Below, one piece after another: positions 31,768 to 40,892 of a DNA stretch of 64,000 nucleotides (position 1 is the first letter of the stretch; each line of letters starts with the position of its first letter). The DNA lies in contig NZ_LK391969.1 in the NCBI RefSeq assembly GCF_000939975.1, forward strand, positions 2,425,953-2,489,952, given 5' to 3'. The position numbers and the translations under genes are program-made. A model generated the notes under the pieces. The model had not been told where the DNA came from. It did no database searches and worked only from the letters and a program-made list of their open reading frames with translations. This DNA comes from Pseudomonas saudimassiliensis (GTDB taxonomy: Bacteria; Pseudomonadota; Gammaproteobacteria; Pseudomonadales; Pseudomonadaceae).

Positions 31768-34710
31768 ATGTCTCTTTCATCGCCGGCCCCCATGCCCACC
31801 CACGTCCAGCGACTGGTAGATCATCACCTCGCGCAGTGGCGTCTTGCTCTCCATCAGGCCGGCCTGGAAGCCAGCCTACATCAGCTGGGCGACCAGTTTC
31901 TGAGCGAATTGCCGCAGGTGCTGGCGGGCAGTGATTTTGTTGCTGAGCAGCTGCGTCGTGATCCGCAGATGGCCTGGCGGTTGGTCGAGGATCAGCGGTT
32001 GTGGCGCAGCCTGGCGCCGGGCGAGCTGGCCGAGCTGCTGGCCGAAGCGTTGGCGGCCGCCGCGACGGAAGAGGAGCTGGCGCGGTTGCTGCGGCGGTTC
32101 CGCCAGCAACAGCAGGTGCGCATCATCTGGCGCGATCTGCTACGCCACGCAGCCACCATGGAAACCACGCGGGACCTGTCCGACATGGCAGATGCCTGCC
32201 TGGAGCAGGGCTACCGCTGGCTGTACGGGCACCTGAGCGCCGGTCTGGGGGAACCCTGCGGTCCTGACGGTGAGCCGCAGCATATGGTAGTGCTGGGTAT
32301 GGGCAAGCTGGGCGCCCATGAATTGAATCTGTCCTCGGATATCGATCTGATCTTCGCTTACCCGCGGTCCGGGGAAACCCGGGGCGGCCGCCGCAGTCTG
32401 TCGAACCAGGAATTCTTCATCCGCGTCGGGCAACGGCTGATCAAGCTGCTGGATGAAGTGACGGTCGATGGCTTTGTATTCCGCGTCGACATGCGGCTGC
32501 GCCCGTACGGTGATAGCGGCGCCCTGGTCTTCAGCTTCAACGCCCTGGAGCAGTATTACCAGAGCCAGGGCCGGGATTGGGAGCGCTACGCCATGATCAA
32601 GGCCCGGGTGGTGGCGGGCGATCAACAGGCGGGGGCGGAGCTGCTGGCCATGCTCAAACCCTTTGTCTATCGCCGCTATCTGGATTTTGCCGCGATCGAG
32701 GCGCTGCGTAACCTCAAGCAGATGATCCAGCGGGAGGTGCAGCGCAAGGGCCTGGAAGACAACGTCAAGCTGGGCTCCGGCGGGATCCGCGAAGTGGAGT
32801 TTATCGGCCAGGCGTTCCAGTTGATCCATGGCGGGCGCGATCGCAGCCTGCAGCAGCGACCGATCCTGCCGGTGCTGGATGTGCTGGCGACCAACATTTA
32901 CCTGCCCGACGCGGCGGTGGACGAGCTCAAGGGCGCCTATCTGTTCCTGCGCGATACCGAGCATGCCCTGCAGGCGGTGGATGATCGCCAGACCCAGATG
33001 CTGCCGACCGATGCGCTGGGCCAGGCGCGGTTGGCGCTGGTCATGGGATTCGACTCCTGGGACGAGTATCGCGCCCAGCTGGAGTTGCAGCGCAGCAAGG
33101 TGGCCCGGCATTTTGCCGGTGTCATCGCCGATCCCGATGACGATAAGGATCAACCCCAGCTCGATTACGAGGAATGGATGTTGCTGTGGGACGATCTGCC
33201 GGAGGCCGAAGCCGCCCAGCAGCAATTGGCCGAGGGCGGATTCCAGGACCCGGTACGGGCCTGGAACCTGCTGCGCAACCTGATGGGCTCGGCCCGGGTG
33301 CGGGCCATGCAGCGCCTCAGCCGCGAGCGGCTCGATGTGTTCATGCCTCGCCTGTTGGGCATGGCCTGTGAGCAGGACGATCCGGATCTGGCGCTGGAGC
33401 GGGTTATGCCATTGGTGGAGGCCGTGGCGCGGCGCTCCGCCTATCTGGTATTGCTCACGGAAAACCCCGGTGCGCTGCATGAACTGCTGGTGCTCTGCAC
33501 GGCCAGCCCGCTGATCGCCGAGCAGATTGCCCGCTACCCGGTGGTGTTGGACGAGTTGCTAAATTCAGGCCGGTTGTATCGCCCGCCGGAGATTGCCGAG
33601 CTGGTGGATGAGTTGCGTCAGGAGCTGGTGCGTATCCCCGAGGACGACCTCGAGCAGCAGATGGAAGTGCTGCGCTATTTCAAGCGCGCCCACGGGCTGC
33701 GGGTGGTGGCGTCGGAGATTGCCGGCAGTCTGCCGCTGATGAAGGTGAGCGACTACCTGACCTGGATTGCCGAGGCCATCCTGCAGCAGGTGCTGGAACT
33801 GGCCTGGCGCGACATGGTGCGCCGCCACGGCACGCCGCGGCGCCACGATGGGAGCCCCTGCGAGCTGGATTTCATTGTGGTCGGCTACGGCAAGGTGGGC
33901 GGCATCGAGCTGTCCCATGGCTCGGACCTGGATCTGGTATTCATTCACGATGGCGACACCGAGGCGGAAACCGATGGGCCGCGGCCGCTGGATGGAGGGC
34001 GTTTCTACACCCGCCTGGGGCAACGCATCATCCATATTCTCACTGCCCACACCACCTCCGGCGCCCTCTATGAGGTGGACATGCGCCTGCGTCCGTCTGG
34101 TGATGCCGGGCTGCTGGTGACCTCGCTGGATGCCTTCGCCCGCTATCAGCGGGAGGAAGCCTGGACCTGGGAGCACCAGGCACTGGTGCGGGCGCGGCCG
34201 CTGGCTGGCTGCCCGCAGCTGGGAGAGCGGTTCAACAGCCTGCGTGCCGATGTGCTGGGCCGCGAGCGTGATGTCAACCAGCTGCGCCAGGAGGTGCTGA
34301 ACATGCGCCAGAAGATGCGCGACAACCTCGGTACGTCGAGCACCCAGGGCGGCTTCGATCCCGCTGCCTTTACCGCCGATGCGCTGTTTGATCTGAAGCA
34401 GGACGCGGGAGGTATCGTTGATATCGAATTTATGGTGCAATATGCGGTTCTGGCCTGGTCGTGCCGGTACCCCGAGTTACTGCGTTTCACGGATAACATC
34501 AGAATATTGGACGGGCTGCGCGACGCCGGCTTGATCGCCAGCGAAGACGTGCAGCGTTTGCAGGAGGCTTACAAGGCCTACCGCGCAGCAGCCCATCGCC
34601 TGGCTTTGCAAAAGCAGCCGGGGAAAACACCTGGCGACCAGTTTCATGACTACCGACATGACATCATCCGACTCTGGCAGCAATGGCTACCAGACGCCGC
34701 GGGTGCCTGA
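31768..34710 (+). CDS. glnE: Bifunctional glutamine synthetase adenylyltransferase/deadenylylase
   Basis: The 980-residue enzyme attaches and removes AMP on glutamine synthetase according to nitrogen status. It has two nucleotidyltransferase domains with matching signatures: GMGKLGAHELNLSSDIDLIF (N-terminal, deadenylylation, about residue 175) and GYGKVGGIELSHGSDLDLVF (C-terminal, adenylylation, about 710). Both keep the metal-binding Asp pairs. ATG 31768 has AGGA about 8 bases upstream. Full length for the family. It is divergent from aceE. Confidence 0.96.
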   Translation: MSLSSPAPMPTHVQRLVDHHLAQWRLALHQAGLEASLHQLGDQFLSELPQVLAGSDFVAEQLRRDPQMAWRLVEDQRLWRSLAPGELAELLAEALAAAATEEELARLLRRFRQQQQVRIIWRDLLRHAATMETTRDLSDMADACLEQGYRWLYGHLSAGLGEPCGPDGEPQHMVVLGMGKLGAHELNLSSDIDLIFAYPRSGETRGGRRSLSNQEFFIRVGQRLIKLLDEVTVDGFVFRVDMRLRPYGDSGALVFSFNALEQYYQSQGRDWERYAMIKARVVAGDQQAGAELLAMLKPFVYRRYLDFAAIEALRNLKQMIQREVQRKGLEDNVKLGSGGIREVEFIGQAFQLIHGGRDRSLQQRPILPVLDVLATNIYLPDAAVDELKGAYLFLRDTEHALQAVDDRQTQMLPTDALGQARLALVMGFDSWDEYRAQLELQRSKVARHFAGVIADPDDDKDQPQLDYEEWMLLWDDLPEAEAAQQQLAEGGFQDPVRAWNLLRNLMGSARVRAMQRLSRERLDVFMPRLLGMACEQDDPDLALERVMPLVEAVARRSAYLVLLTENPGALHELLVLCTASPLIAEQIARYPVVLDELLNSGRLYRPPEIAELVDELRQELVRIPEDDLEQQMEVLRYFKRAHGLRVVASEIAGSLPLMKVSDYLTWIAEAILQQVLELAWRDMVRRHGTPRRHDGSPCELDFIVVGYGKVGGIELSHGSDLDLVFIHDGDTEAETDGPRPLDGGRFYTRLGQRIIHILTAHTTSGALYEVDMRLRPSGDAGLLVTSLDAFARYQREEAWTWEHQALVRARPLAGCPQLGERFNSLRADVLGRERDVNQLRQEVLNMRQKMRDNLGTSSTQGGFDPAAFTADALFDLKQDAGGIVDIEFMVQYAVLAWSCRYPELLRFTDNIRILDGLRDAGLIASEDVQRLQEAYKAYRAAAHRLALQKQPGKTPGDQFHDYRHDIIRLWQQWLPDAAGA

Positions 34711-34840
34711 ATGACATCTCATTCGACAATGCGGCAGGCATGGCCAGGCCAGAAAACGATAGGATAGCTCCGCTGGGCCTGCGGGCAGGCGCGGATGCGG
34801 AATCCTGAACCTTAGATATATATGAATGGAGCTGGCTGTT

Positions 34841-35764
34841 ATGTCGATGGCTGATCGTGATGGTGTTATCTGGTTTGATGGTCAAATGGTTCCGTGGCGC
34901 GATGCCAACGTCCATGTCCTGACCCACTCGCTGCACTACGGCATGGGCGTGTTCGAAGGCGTGCGTGCCTACAACACCGAGCAGGGTACTGCCATCTTCC
35001 GTCTGCAGGCGCACACCGACCGCCTGTTCGACTCCGCCCACATCATGGGCATGAAGATTCCGTTCACCAAGGAACAGATCAACGAAGCATGCCGCGCCGC
35101 CGTACGCGACAACAACCTGGAAACCGCCTACATTCGTCCGCTGGTGTTCTACGGATCGGAAGGCATGGGTATCCGGGCTGACAACCTCAAGGTCCACGTG
35201 GCCGTCGCGGCCTGGTACTGGGGCGCCTACATGGGCGACGAAGCGCTGGAGCAGGGCATCCGCATCCGCACCAGTTCTTTTACCCGTCACCACGTCAACA
35301 TCACCATGACCCGCGCGAAATCCAGCGGCGCCTACATGAACTCCATGCTCGCTCTGCAGGAAGCCGTATCGGCCGGTGCCGACGAAGCCCTGTTGCTGGA
35401 CCCGGAAGGCTACGTGGCCGAGGGTTCGGGCGAAAACGTGTTCATCGTCAAGGATGGTGTCATCTACACCCCCGAAGTCACCGCCTGCCTCAATGGCATC
35501 ACCCGTGGCACGGTACTGAGCCTGGCCGAGGAAATGGGTATCAAGGTGGTCGAGAAGCGTATCACCCGCGACGAGGTCTACATTGCTGACGAGGCGTTCT
35601 TCACCGGTACCGCCGCTGAGGTGACGCCGATCCGCGAAGTGGACAACCGCCAGATCGGCATCGGCCGCCGCGGCCCGGTCACCGAGAAGCTGCAGAAGGC
35701 CTACTTCGATCTGGTCAACGGCCGGATTCCCGCCCGCAGCGAATGGCTGACCCTGGTCAAGTGA
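34841..35764 (+). CDS. ilvE: Branched-chain amino acid aminotransferase
   Basis: The 307-residue fold-type IV PLP enzyme makes leucine, isoleucine and valine from their keto acids. Visible are HYGMGVFEGVRAY, the PLP Lys in TRAKSSGAYMNS, and EGSGENVFIVKDG. ATG 34841 (MSMADRDGVIWFDG) matches remembered Pseudomonas IlvE and has TGGAG upstream; ATG 34826 is possible but adds only five residues. A 115-base stretch with an imperfect inverted repeat separates it from waaF. Confidence 0.95.
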   Translation: MSMADRDGVIWFDGQMVPWRDANVHVLTHSLHYGMGVFEGVRAYNTEQGTAIFRLQAHTDRLFDSAHIMGMKIPFTKEQINEACRAAVRDNNLETAYIRPLVFYGSEGMGIRADNLKVHVAVAAWYWGAYMGDEALEQGIRIRTSSFTRHHVNITMTRAKSSGAYMNSMLALQEAVSAGADEALLLDPEGYVAEGSGENVFIVKDGVIYTPEVTACLNGITRGTVLSLAEEMGIKVVEKRITRDEVYIADEAFFTGTAAEVTPIREVDNRQIGIGRRGPVTEKLQKAYFDLVNGRIPARSEWLTLVK

Positions 35765-35767
35765 TGG

Positions 35768-35873
35768 CAGCGGCAAGCGGCAAGGAGCAAGCGGCAGGGC
35801 GCGTGGAGTCGTTCTCATCCTGGCGTGGGAAACGCGCCGCTTGTGGCTTGTCGCTTGCAGCTTGCGGCTTGCA
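35768..35873. repeat. Imperfect long inverted repeat of CAAGC-type units before waaF
   Basis: The left arm (35768-35804) is built of GCGGCAAG-like units and the right arm (35832-35873) of CTTGC(A/G)GCTTG-like units in the opposite sense, separated by 27 bases. Such CTTGCAGCTTG repeats are seen between genes of other Pseudomonas. The right arm takes the place where the waaF ribosome-binding site should be. Confidence 0.7.
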
Positions 35874-35879
35874 AGACTT

Positions 35880-36923
35880 ATGAAGATTCTCATTGTTGGT
35901 CCCAGTTGGGTGGGTGACATGGTCATGGCGCAGACGCTCTTTGCCTGCCTCAAGCTGCGTCACGGCCCCGACTGCCTGATTGATGTGCTGGCTCCAGAGT
36001 GGAGCCGGCCGATCCTCGAGCGCATGCCCGAGGTCCACCAGGCCCTGAGCTTTCCGCTCGGTCATGGGGTACTGGACATCGCCAGCCGCCGCCGCATCGG
36101 CAAAGGCCTGGCCGGCCAGTACGATCAAGCCATTCTGCTGCCCAATTCCCTGAAGTCTGCCCTGGTGCCGTTCTTTGCCGGTATTCCCAAGCGCACCGGT
36201 TGGCGTGGGGAAATGCGCTACGGCTTGCTGAACGATATTCGCGTGTTGGACAAGCAAGCCTATCCGCTGATGATCGAGCGTTTCATGGCGCTGGCCTGGG
36301 AACCAGATCATCAGCTCGAAAGGCCTTACCCTCGGCCGACATTGCAGATCGACCCGGCCAGCCGGGAAGCGGCGCTGGCGCGCTTCGGCCTGGAACTGGA
36401 CCGGCCAGTACTGGCGCTCTGTCCCGGTGCCGAGTTCGGCGAGGCCAAGCGCTGGCCGGCCGAGCATTACGCGGCGGTGGCCGACCACAAGATCCGGCAG
36501 GGCTGGCAGGTCTGGCTGTTCGGCTCGAAGAACGATCATCCGGGCGGGGAGCAGATCCGCGAACGGCTGATCCCCGGCCTGCGGGAAGAATCCAGCAACC
36601 TGGCCGGCGAAACGAGCCTGGCTGAAGCGATTGATCTGATGTCCTGCGCGACGGCGGTGGTGAGCAACGACTCGGGGCTGATGCACGTGGCCGCCGCGCT
36701 GAACCGGCCGCTGGTATCGGTATATGGCTCCACCTCCCCGGATTTTACGCCGCCGTTGGCTGAGCAGGTGGAAGTGGTGCGGCTGGGGCTCGACTGCAGC
36801 CCCTGTTTCGACCGCACGTGCCGCTTTGGCCACTACAATTGCCTGCGCGATCTTGAGCCCCAGCGGGTCATTGACGCCTTGCAGCGCCTGGTCGGTGATC
36901 CCTTGCCCGACCCGCAATGGTAA
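35880..36923 (+). CDS. waaF: LPS heptosyltransferase II
   Basis: The 347-residue GT9 enzyme adds the second L,D-heptose to the Kdo-linked first heptose of the LPS inner core. It has the standard MKILIVGPSWVGDMVMAQ start, LALCPGAEFGEAKRWP and SNDSGLMHVAAAL for the ADP-heptose site, and the DCSPCFDRTCRFGHYNC cysteine cluster near the C-terminus. ATG 35880 has no visible Shine-Dalgarno sequence because a repeat arm abuts it. It begins the waaF-waaC-waaG operon; waaC starts 5 bases after its stop. Confidence 0.95.
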   Translation: MKILIVGPSWVGDMVMAQTLFACLKLRHGPDCLIDVLAPEWSRPILERMPEVHQALSFPLGHGVLDIASRRRIGKGLAGQYDQAILLPNSLKSALVPFFAGIPKRTGWRGEMRYGLLNDIRVLDKQAYPLMIERFMALAWEPDHQLERPYPRPTLQIDPASREAALARFGLELDRPVLALCPGAEFGEAKRWPAEHYAAVADHKIRQGWQVWLFGSKNDHPGGEQIRERLIPGLREESSNLAGETSLAEAIDLMSCATAVVSNDSGLMHVAAALNRPLVSVYGSTSPDFTPPLAEQVEVVRLGLDCSPCFDRTCRFGHYNCLRDLEPQRVIDALQRLVGDPLPDPQW

Positions 36924-36928
36924 CTGCC

Positions 36929-37987
36929 ATGCGTGTGCTGCTGATCAAGACGTCCTCCATGGGCGATGTGATTCACACCCTGCCGGCGCTGACCGATGCC
37001 CAGGCGGCGCTGCCCGGCATCGTTTTCGACTGGGTTGTGGAGGAGAATTTCGCGGAGATTCCGCTGTGGCATCCCGCCGTGGCGGAGGTGATTCCGGTTG
37101 CTATCCGCCGCTGGCGCAAGAGCCCGCTGAAAACCCTGCGCACCGGCGAGTGGCAACGCTTCCGCCGGCGTTTGCACAGCCGTCATTATGATCTGGTCAT
37201 CGATGCCCAGGGACTGCTGAAAAGCGCTTTGTTGACGCGTGGAATCAAGGCGCCGGTAGTCGGGCTGGATCGGGAGTCCGCCCGCGAACCCCTGGCCAGC
37301 CGGCTGTATGATCAGACCATGTCGGTACCCTGGGGCCAGCATGCGGTAGAGCGGGTCCGCCAGCTGTTTGCCCAGGCGTTGGGGTATCAGGTACCGGCCA
37401 CGACCGGGCACTACGGGCTCAATCGCAGCTACCTGGCGGGTGAGCAGGCCGCCGCGGATTACGTCGTCTTCCTGCATGGCACCACCTGGGTTACCAAGCA
37501 CTGGCCGGAACTGTACTGGAAACGGCTGGCGGAGCTGGCGGTGGAGCGGGGCATGCAGGTCAAACTGCCCTGGGGTAATGACTCGGAACGAGCTCGTGCT
37601 GAGCGTATCGCCGACGGCGTGCCGGGGGTGCAGGTGCTACCCAGGCTGCCGCTTGCCGGGATGGCCAATATCCTGGCCGGCGCCCGCGCCTGTGTGGCCG
37701 TGGACACCGGGCTCGGTCATCTGGCCGCCGCGCTGGATGTACCGACCGTCTCGCTGTTCGGTCCGACCAACCCGGGCTTTACCGGCGCCTATGGGGCAGT
37801 GCAGACCCATCTGGCCAGCGACTTCCCGTGCGCACCCTGCATGAGCAAGAAGTGCAAGTACCAGCCCACCCCCGAAGACGCTCGCCAGTTCGATCTGCGC
37901 CAGGAGCTGCCGCTGTGCTTTACCCGGTTGCAGCCCGAGCGGGTGCTGGCGGAGCTGGAAGGGTTGCTGCAACACGTCAGGCAGTAA
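36929..37987 (+). CDS. waaC: LPS heptosyltransferase I
   Basis: The 352-residue GT9 enzyme transfers the first heptose to Kdo. It starts MRVLLIKTSSMGDVIHTLPAL and carries the family motifs FDWVVEENF, FLHGTTWVTKHWPE and AVDTGLGHLAAAL. ATG 36929 is chosen; ATG 36917 lies inside the end of waaF and adds four unconserved residues. A REP-type repeat separates it from waaG. Confidence 0.95.
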   Translation: MRVLLIKTSSMGDVIHTLPALTDAQAALPGIVFDWVVEENFAEIPLWHPAVAEVIPVAIRRWRKSPLKTLRTGEWQRFRRRLHSRHYDLVIDAQGLLKSALLTRGIKAPVVGLDRESAREPLASRLYDQTMSVPWGQHAVERVRQLFAQALGYQVPATTGHYGLNRSYLAGEQAAADYVVFLHGTTWVTKHWPELYWKRLAELAVERGMQVKLPWGNDSERARAERIADGVPGVQVLPRLPLAGMANILAGARACVAVDTGLGHLAAALDVPTVSLFGPTNPGFTGAYGAVQTHLASDFPCAPCMSKKCKYQPTPEDARQFDLRQELPLCFTRLQPERVLAELEGLLQHVRQ

Positions 37988-37993
37988 GGCTCG

Positions 37994-38060
37994 CCCCGGG
38001 AATGTTCGAGCACGCCCTGGGATTGTCGAGCGCGACCCGGTCGAGCACCAGCTCGACAGC
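37994..38060 (+). repeat. REP element between waaC and waaG
   Basis: A forward REP (38016-38060) of the same family as those at 25.6-26.8 kb, with the same 15-base insertion repeating GTCGAGC. A truncated second-subtype copy precedes it (37994-38013). It lies within the LPS operon, where it could fold in the mRNA and change expression of waaG relative to waaC. Confidence 0.85.
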
Positions 38061-38215
38061 TCTTCGCGCAGGCCAGCACCGCCGCCGACCCTCCTGCGCC
38101 AGGATCAACCCCAGCTGTGCTAAACTCGCCAGTCTTTGATAACCCAATACAACACGCTGCCATGGTCGGCATGACCCTTTCAGTTGAGATGCAGCGGCCC
38201 AGCAAGAGAACCCCG

Positions 38216-39337
38216 ATGCAACTGGCCTTTCTGCTTTACAAATACTTCCCCTTCGGCGGGCTGCAGCGCGACTTCCTGCGGATCGCCAAGGTATGCCAGC
38301 AGCGCGGCCACGCCATTCGCGTCTACACCCTGAGCTGGGAAGGGGAGCGGCCGGCGGGTTTCGATATTCGCCTGGTGCCGGTCAAGGCGCTGTCGAACCA
38401 CCGCCGAAACGAGAAATTCGCCCGCTGGGTGCAGGCCGACCTGCAGCGTGACCCCGTTGACCGCGTGGTGGGGTTCAACAAGATGCCCGGCCTGGATGTG
38501 TATTACGCAGCCGACGGTTGTTATGAAGACAAGGCGTGCAACCAGCGGGGCTGGCTGTATCAGTTCGGCCCCCGCTATCGGCACTTTTCCAGCTATGAGC
38601 GCGCGGTATTCACTCCGGAAGGGCGCACAGAGATCCTGATGATCTCCGAAGTGCAGCTGCCGCTGTTCATGCAGCATTACCGCACCCCACCCGAGCGTTT
38701 CCATTTGTTGCCGCCGGGCATTTCGACCGACCGCCGCGCGCCGGCCAATGCTCCGGAGATCCGCGCCGATCTGCGTCGCGAGTTCAACCTGGGAGAGGAT
38801 GACCTGCTGCTGGTGCAGATTGGCTCCGGCTTCAAGACCAAGGGTCTGGACCGCACCCTGGAGGCGGTAGCAGCGCTGCCAGCGGAACTGCGCCAGCGTA
38901 CGCGCTTGATCGTCATCGGCGCCGATGACCAGGCGCCATTCCTGCGCCAGATCCGCGCCCTGGGTATCACCGAGCAGGTGCAGATTCTGCCCGGACGCGA
39001 TGATGTGCCGCGCTTTCTGCTCGGCGCCGACCTGCTGATTCATCCGGCCTACAACGAAAATACCGGCACCGTGCTGCTGGAGGCGCTGGTCGCTGGGCTG
39101 CCGGTACTGACCACGGCGGTCTGCGGCTATGCCCATTACATCGAAGAGGCTGACTGCGGCCTGGTAGTGCCCGAACCCTTCGAGCAGGACACCCTGAACA
39201 ACTGGCTCGCGCGCATTCTCGACGACCCGGAAACCCGCCGGGAATGGCAACAGAATGCCCTGGAGTATGCCGAAGGCGCAGACCTGTACAGCATGCCGGA
39301 GCGAGCCGCTGACGTGATTCTCGGAGACTTGGCGTGA
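38216..39337 (+). CDS. waaG: LPS core glucosyltransferase WaaG (GT4)
   Basis: The 373-residue GT4 enzyme adds the first outer-core hexose to heptose II. The signature start MQLAFLLYKYFPFGGLQRD and HPAYNENTGTVLLEALVAGLPV (E-x7-E) are clear. Upstream in-frame codons from 38117 are not conserved, so ATG 38216 is used. It overlaps waaP by four bases (GTGA). Confidence 0.94.
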   Translation: MQLAFLLYKYFPFGGLQRDFLRIAKVCQQRGHAIRVYTLSWEGERPAGFDIRLVPVKALSNHRRNEKFARWVQADLQRDPVDRVVGFNKMPGLDVYYAADGCYEDKACNQRGWLYQFGPRYRHFSSYERAVFTPEGRTEILMISEVQLPLFMQHYRTPPERFHLLPPGISTDRRAPANAPEIRADLRREFNLGEDDLLLVQIGSGFKTKGLDRTLEAVAALPAELRQRTRLIVIGADDQAPFLRQIRALGITEQVQILPGRDDVPRFLLGADLLIHPAYNENTGTVLLEALVAGLPVLTTAVCGYAHYIEEADCGLVVPEPFEQDTLNNWLARILDDPETRREWQQNALEYAEGADLYSMPERAADVILGDLA

Positions 39338-40149
39338 CCCTGGTATTGAACGAGCCCTTCAAGAGCCTCTGGGCCGGGCGCGACGCTTTCGTTGAGGTGG
39401 AAAAGCTGCAGGGCGAAGTGTTTCGCGAGCTGGAAGCGCGCCGTACCCTGCGTACTGAAGTGAACGGGCAGGGCTACTTCGTCAAAATCCACCGGGGTGT
39501 CGGCTGGCGGGAAATATTCAAGAACTGGTCGACATTGAAAAAGCCGGTGCTCGGCGCTGACCAGGAATGGCAAGCCATCGAGGCGCTGACCCGTGCGGGT
39601 GTGCCGACCATGACAGCGGTCGCCTACGGCGAACGTGGGGCCAATCCCGCCAATCGCCACTCCTTCATCATTACCGAGGAGCTTGCGCCGACCATCAGCC
39701 TGGAGGATTTCAGCCGCCACTGGCCAACCGATCCGCCAGCACCGGAGCTCAAGCACGCGCTCATTCATCGGGTAGCGGAGATGACCGGGCGTATGCACCG
39801 CGCCGGCGTCAATCACCGTGACTGCTATATCTGCCATTTCCTGCTGCATACCGATACGCCGCCGACGCCGGACAACCTGCGTTTGTCGCTGATCGATCTG
39901 CATCGCGCCCAGATCCGCGCCGAGGTGCCGCGCCGCTGGCGCGACAAGGACCTCAGCGGACTGTACTTTTCAGCGCTGAATATCGGCCTGACCGAGCGGG
40001 ACAAGCTGCGCTTCCTGCGTACCTATTTCCAGCGGCCGCTGCGCCGGATCATCACCGAGGAAGCGGTATTGCTGAGCATGCTCGAGCGCAAGGCGGCGCG
40101 CTTGCAGACCCGGTTTGAACGCAAATACGCACCCGGTAGCAAGGCATGA
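39334..40149 (+). CDS. waaP: LPS core heptose(I) kinase
   Basis: The 271-residue kinase phosphorylates O-4 of heptose I, needed in Pseudomonas for LPS export. The catalytic loop NHRDCYICHFLL and metal-binding SLIDLHRAQ are intact, as is the nucleotide-binding segment YFVKIHRG. GTG 39334 overlaps the waaG stop and is the only reasonable start; the ATGA overlap with the next gene continues the coupled chain. Confidence 0.94.
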   Translation: MTLVLNEPFKSLWAGRDAFVEVEKLQGEVFRELEARRTLRTEVNGQGYFVKIHRGVGWREIFKNWSTLKKPVLGADQEWQAIEALTRAGVPTMTAVAYGERGANPANRHSFIITEELAPTISLEDFSRHWPTDPPAPELKHALIHRVAEMTGRMHRAGVNHRDCYICHFLLHTDTPPTPDNLRLSLIDLHRAQIRAEVPRRWRDKDLSGLYFSALNIGLTERDKLRFLRTYFQRPLRRIITEEAVLLSMLERKAARLQTRFERKYAPGSKA

Positions 40150-40892
40150 CCGGGTGGGTACTCGACCCTGCTCTCGCGCCAGGGCAGGCAGCGCGCTTGT
40201 TTGCTGATCTCCCCAGCGTATTTGCCCTGCAGGGCGAACGCATTACCGCCGACGACATCAGCGACGTGCAGCGGCTCTGCCTCGATGGGCGCTGCTACTA
40301 CATCAAGCGCTACGTGGCCGCTGGCAAGAACCTGCGCCGGTTTATCGGCCGCCCGCGCATCCGCGCCGAGTGGGAAAACCTGCTGCGCTTCCAGCGCTGG
40401 GGCATCCCGACGGTGCCGGTGGTGGGCTATGGCATGGAACGCAGCGGGCTGAGCTTTGGGCGGGGCGCGCTGATCACGCTGGGCATCGGGGAGACCGACG
40501 ACCTGGCCCAACTGGCCAGACGCAGCGACCCATGTCTGCGCGACCGGCAGTGGCTGGCCTCGGTAATGCCCCGGATCGCCCGGGCGACCCGTACGATGCA
40601 CGACCACGGCTTTGCCCATAACGACCTGAAATGGCGGAATATCCTCGTCGACCGCGGGGAGTCACCGCAGGTCTATTTCATCGACTGCCCGGCTGGCAGC
40701 AGGTGGCCCTATCCGCTGCTGCGCTACCGGATCATCAAGGACCTGGCCTGTCTCGACAAGGTGGCCAAATATCACCTGCGGCGTACCGACCGGCTGCGTT
40801 TCTACCTGGCCTATGCCCAGCGCGACCGCCTGACCGCTGCCGACAAGAAACGCATCAGGAAGATACTGGCTTTTTTCGAGGGACGAGAATGA
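40146..40892 (+). CDS. wapP: LPS kinase, InaA family (WapP-like)
   Basis: The 248-residue kinase-fold protein carries FAHNDLKWRNIL (catalytic Asp and Asn) and VYFIDCPAG. It corresponds in position and size to P. aeruginosa WapP, a putative second heptose kinase. It overlaps waaP by ATGA and the next gene by ATGA. Substrate is inferred from synteny. Confidence 0.85.
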   Translation: MTGWVLDPALAPGQAARLFADLPSVFALQGERITADDISDVQRLCLDGRCYYIKRYVAAGKNLRRFIGRPRIRAEWENLLRFQRWGIPTVPVVGYGMERSGLSFGRGALITLGIGETDDLAQLARRSDPCLRDRQWLASVMPRIARATRTMHDHGFAHNDLKWRNILVDRGESPQVYFIDCPAGSRWPYPLLRYRIIKDLACLDKVAKYHLRRTDRLRFYLAYAQRDRLTAADKKRIRKILAFFEGRE

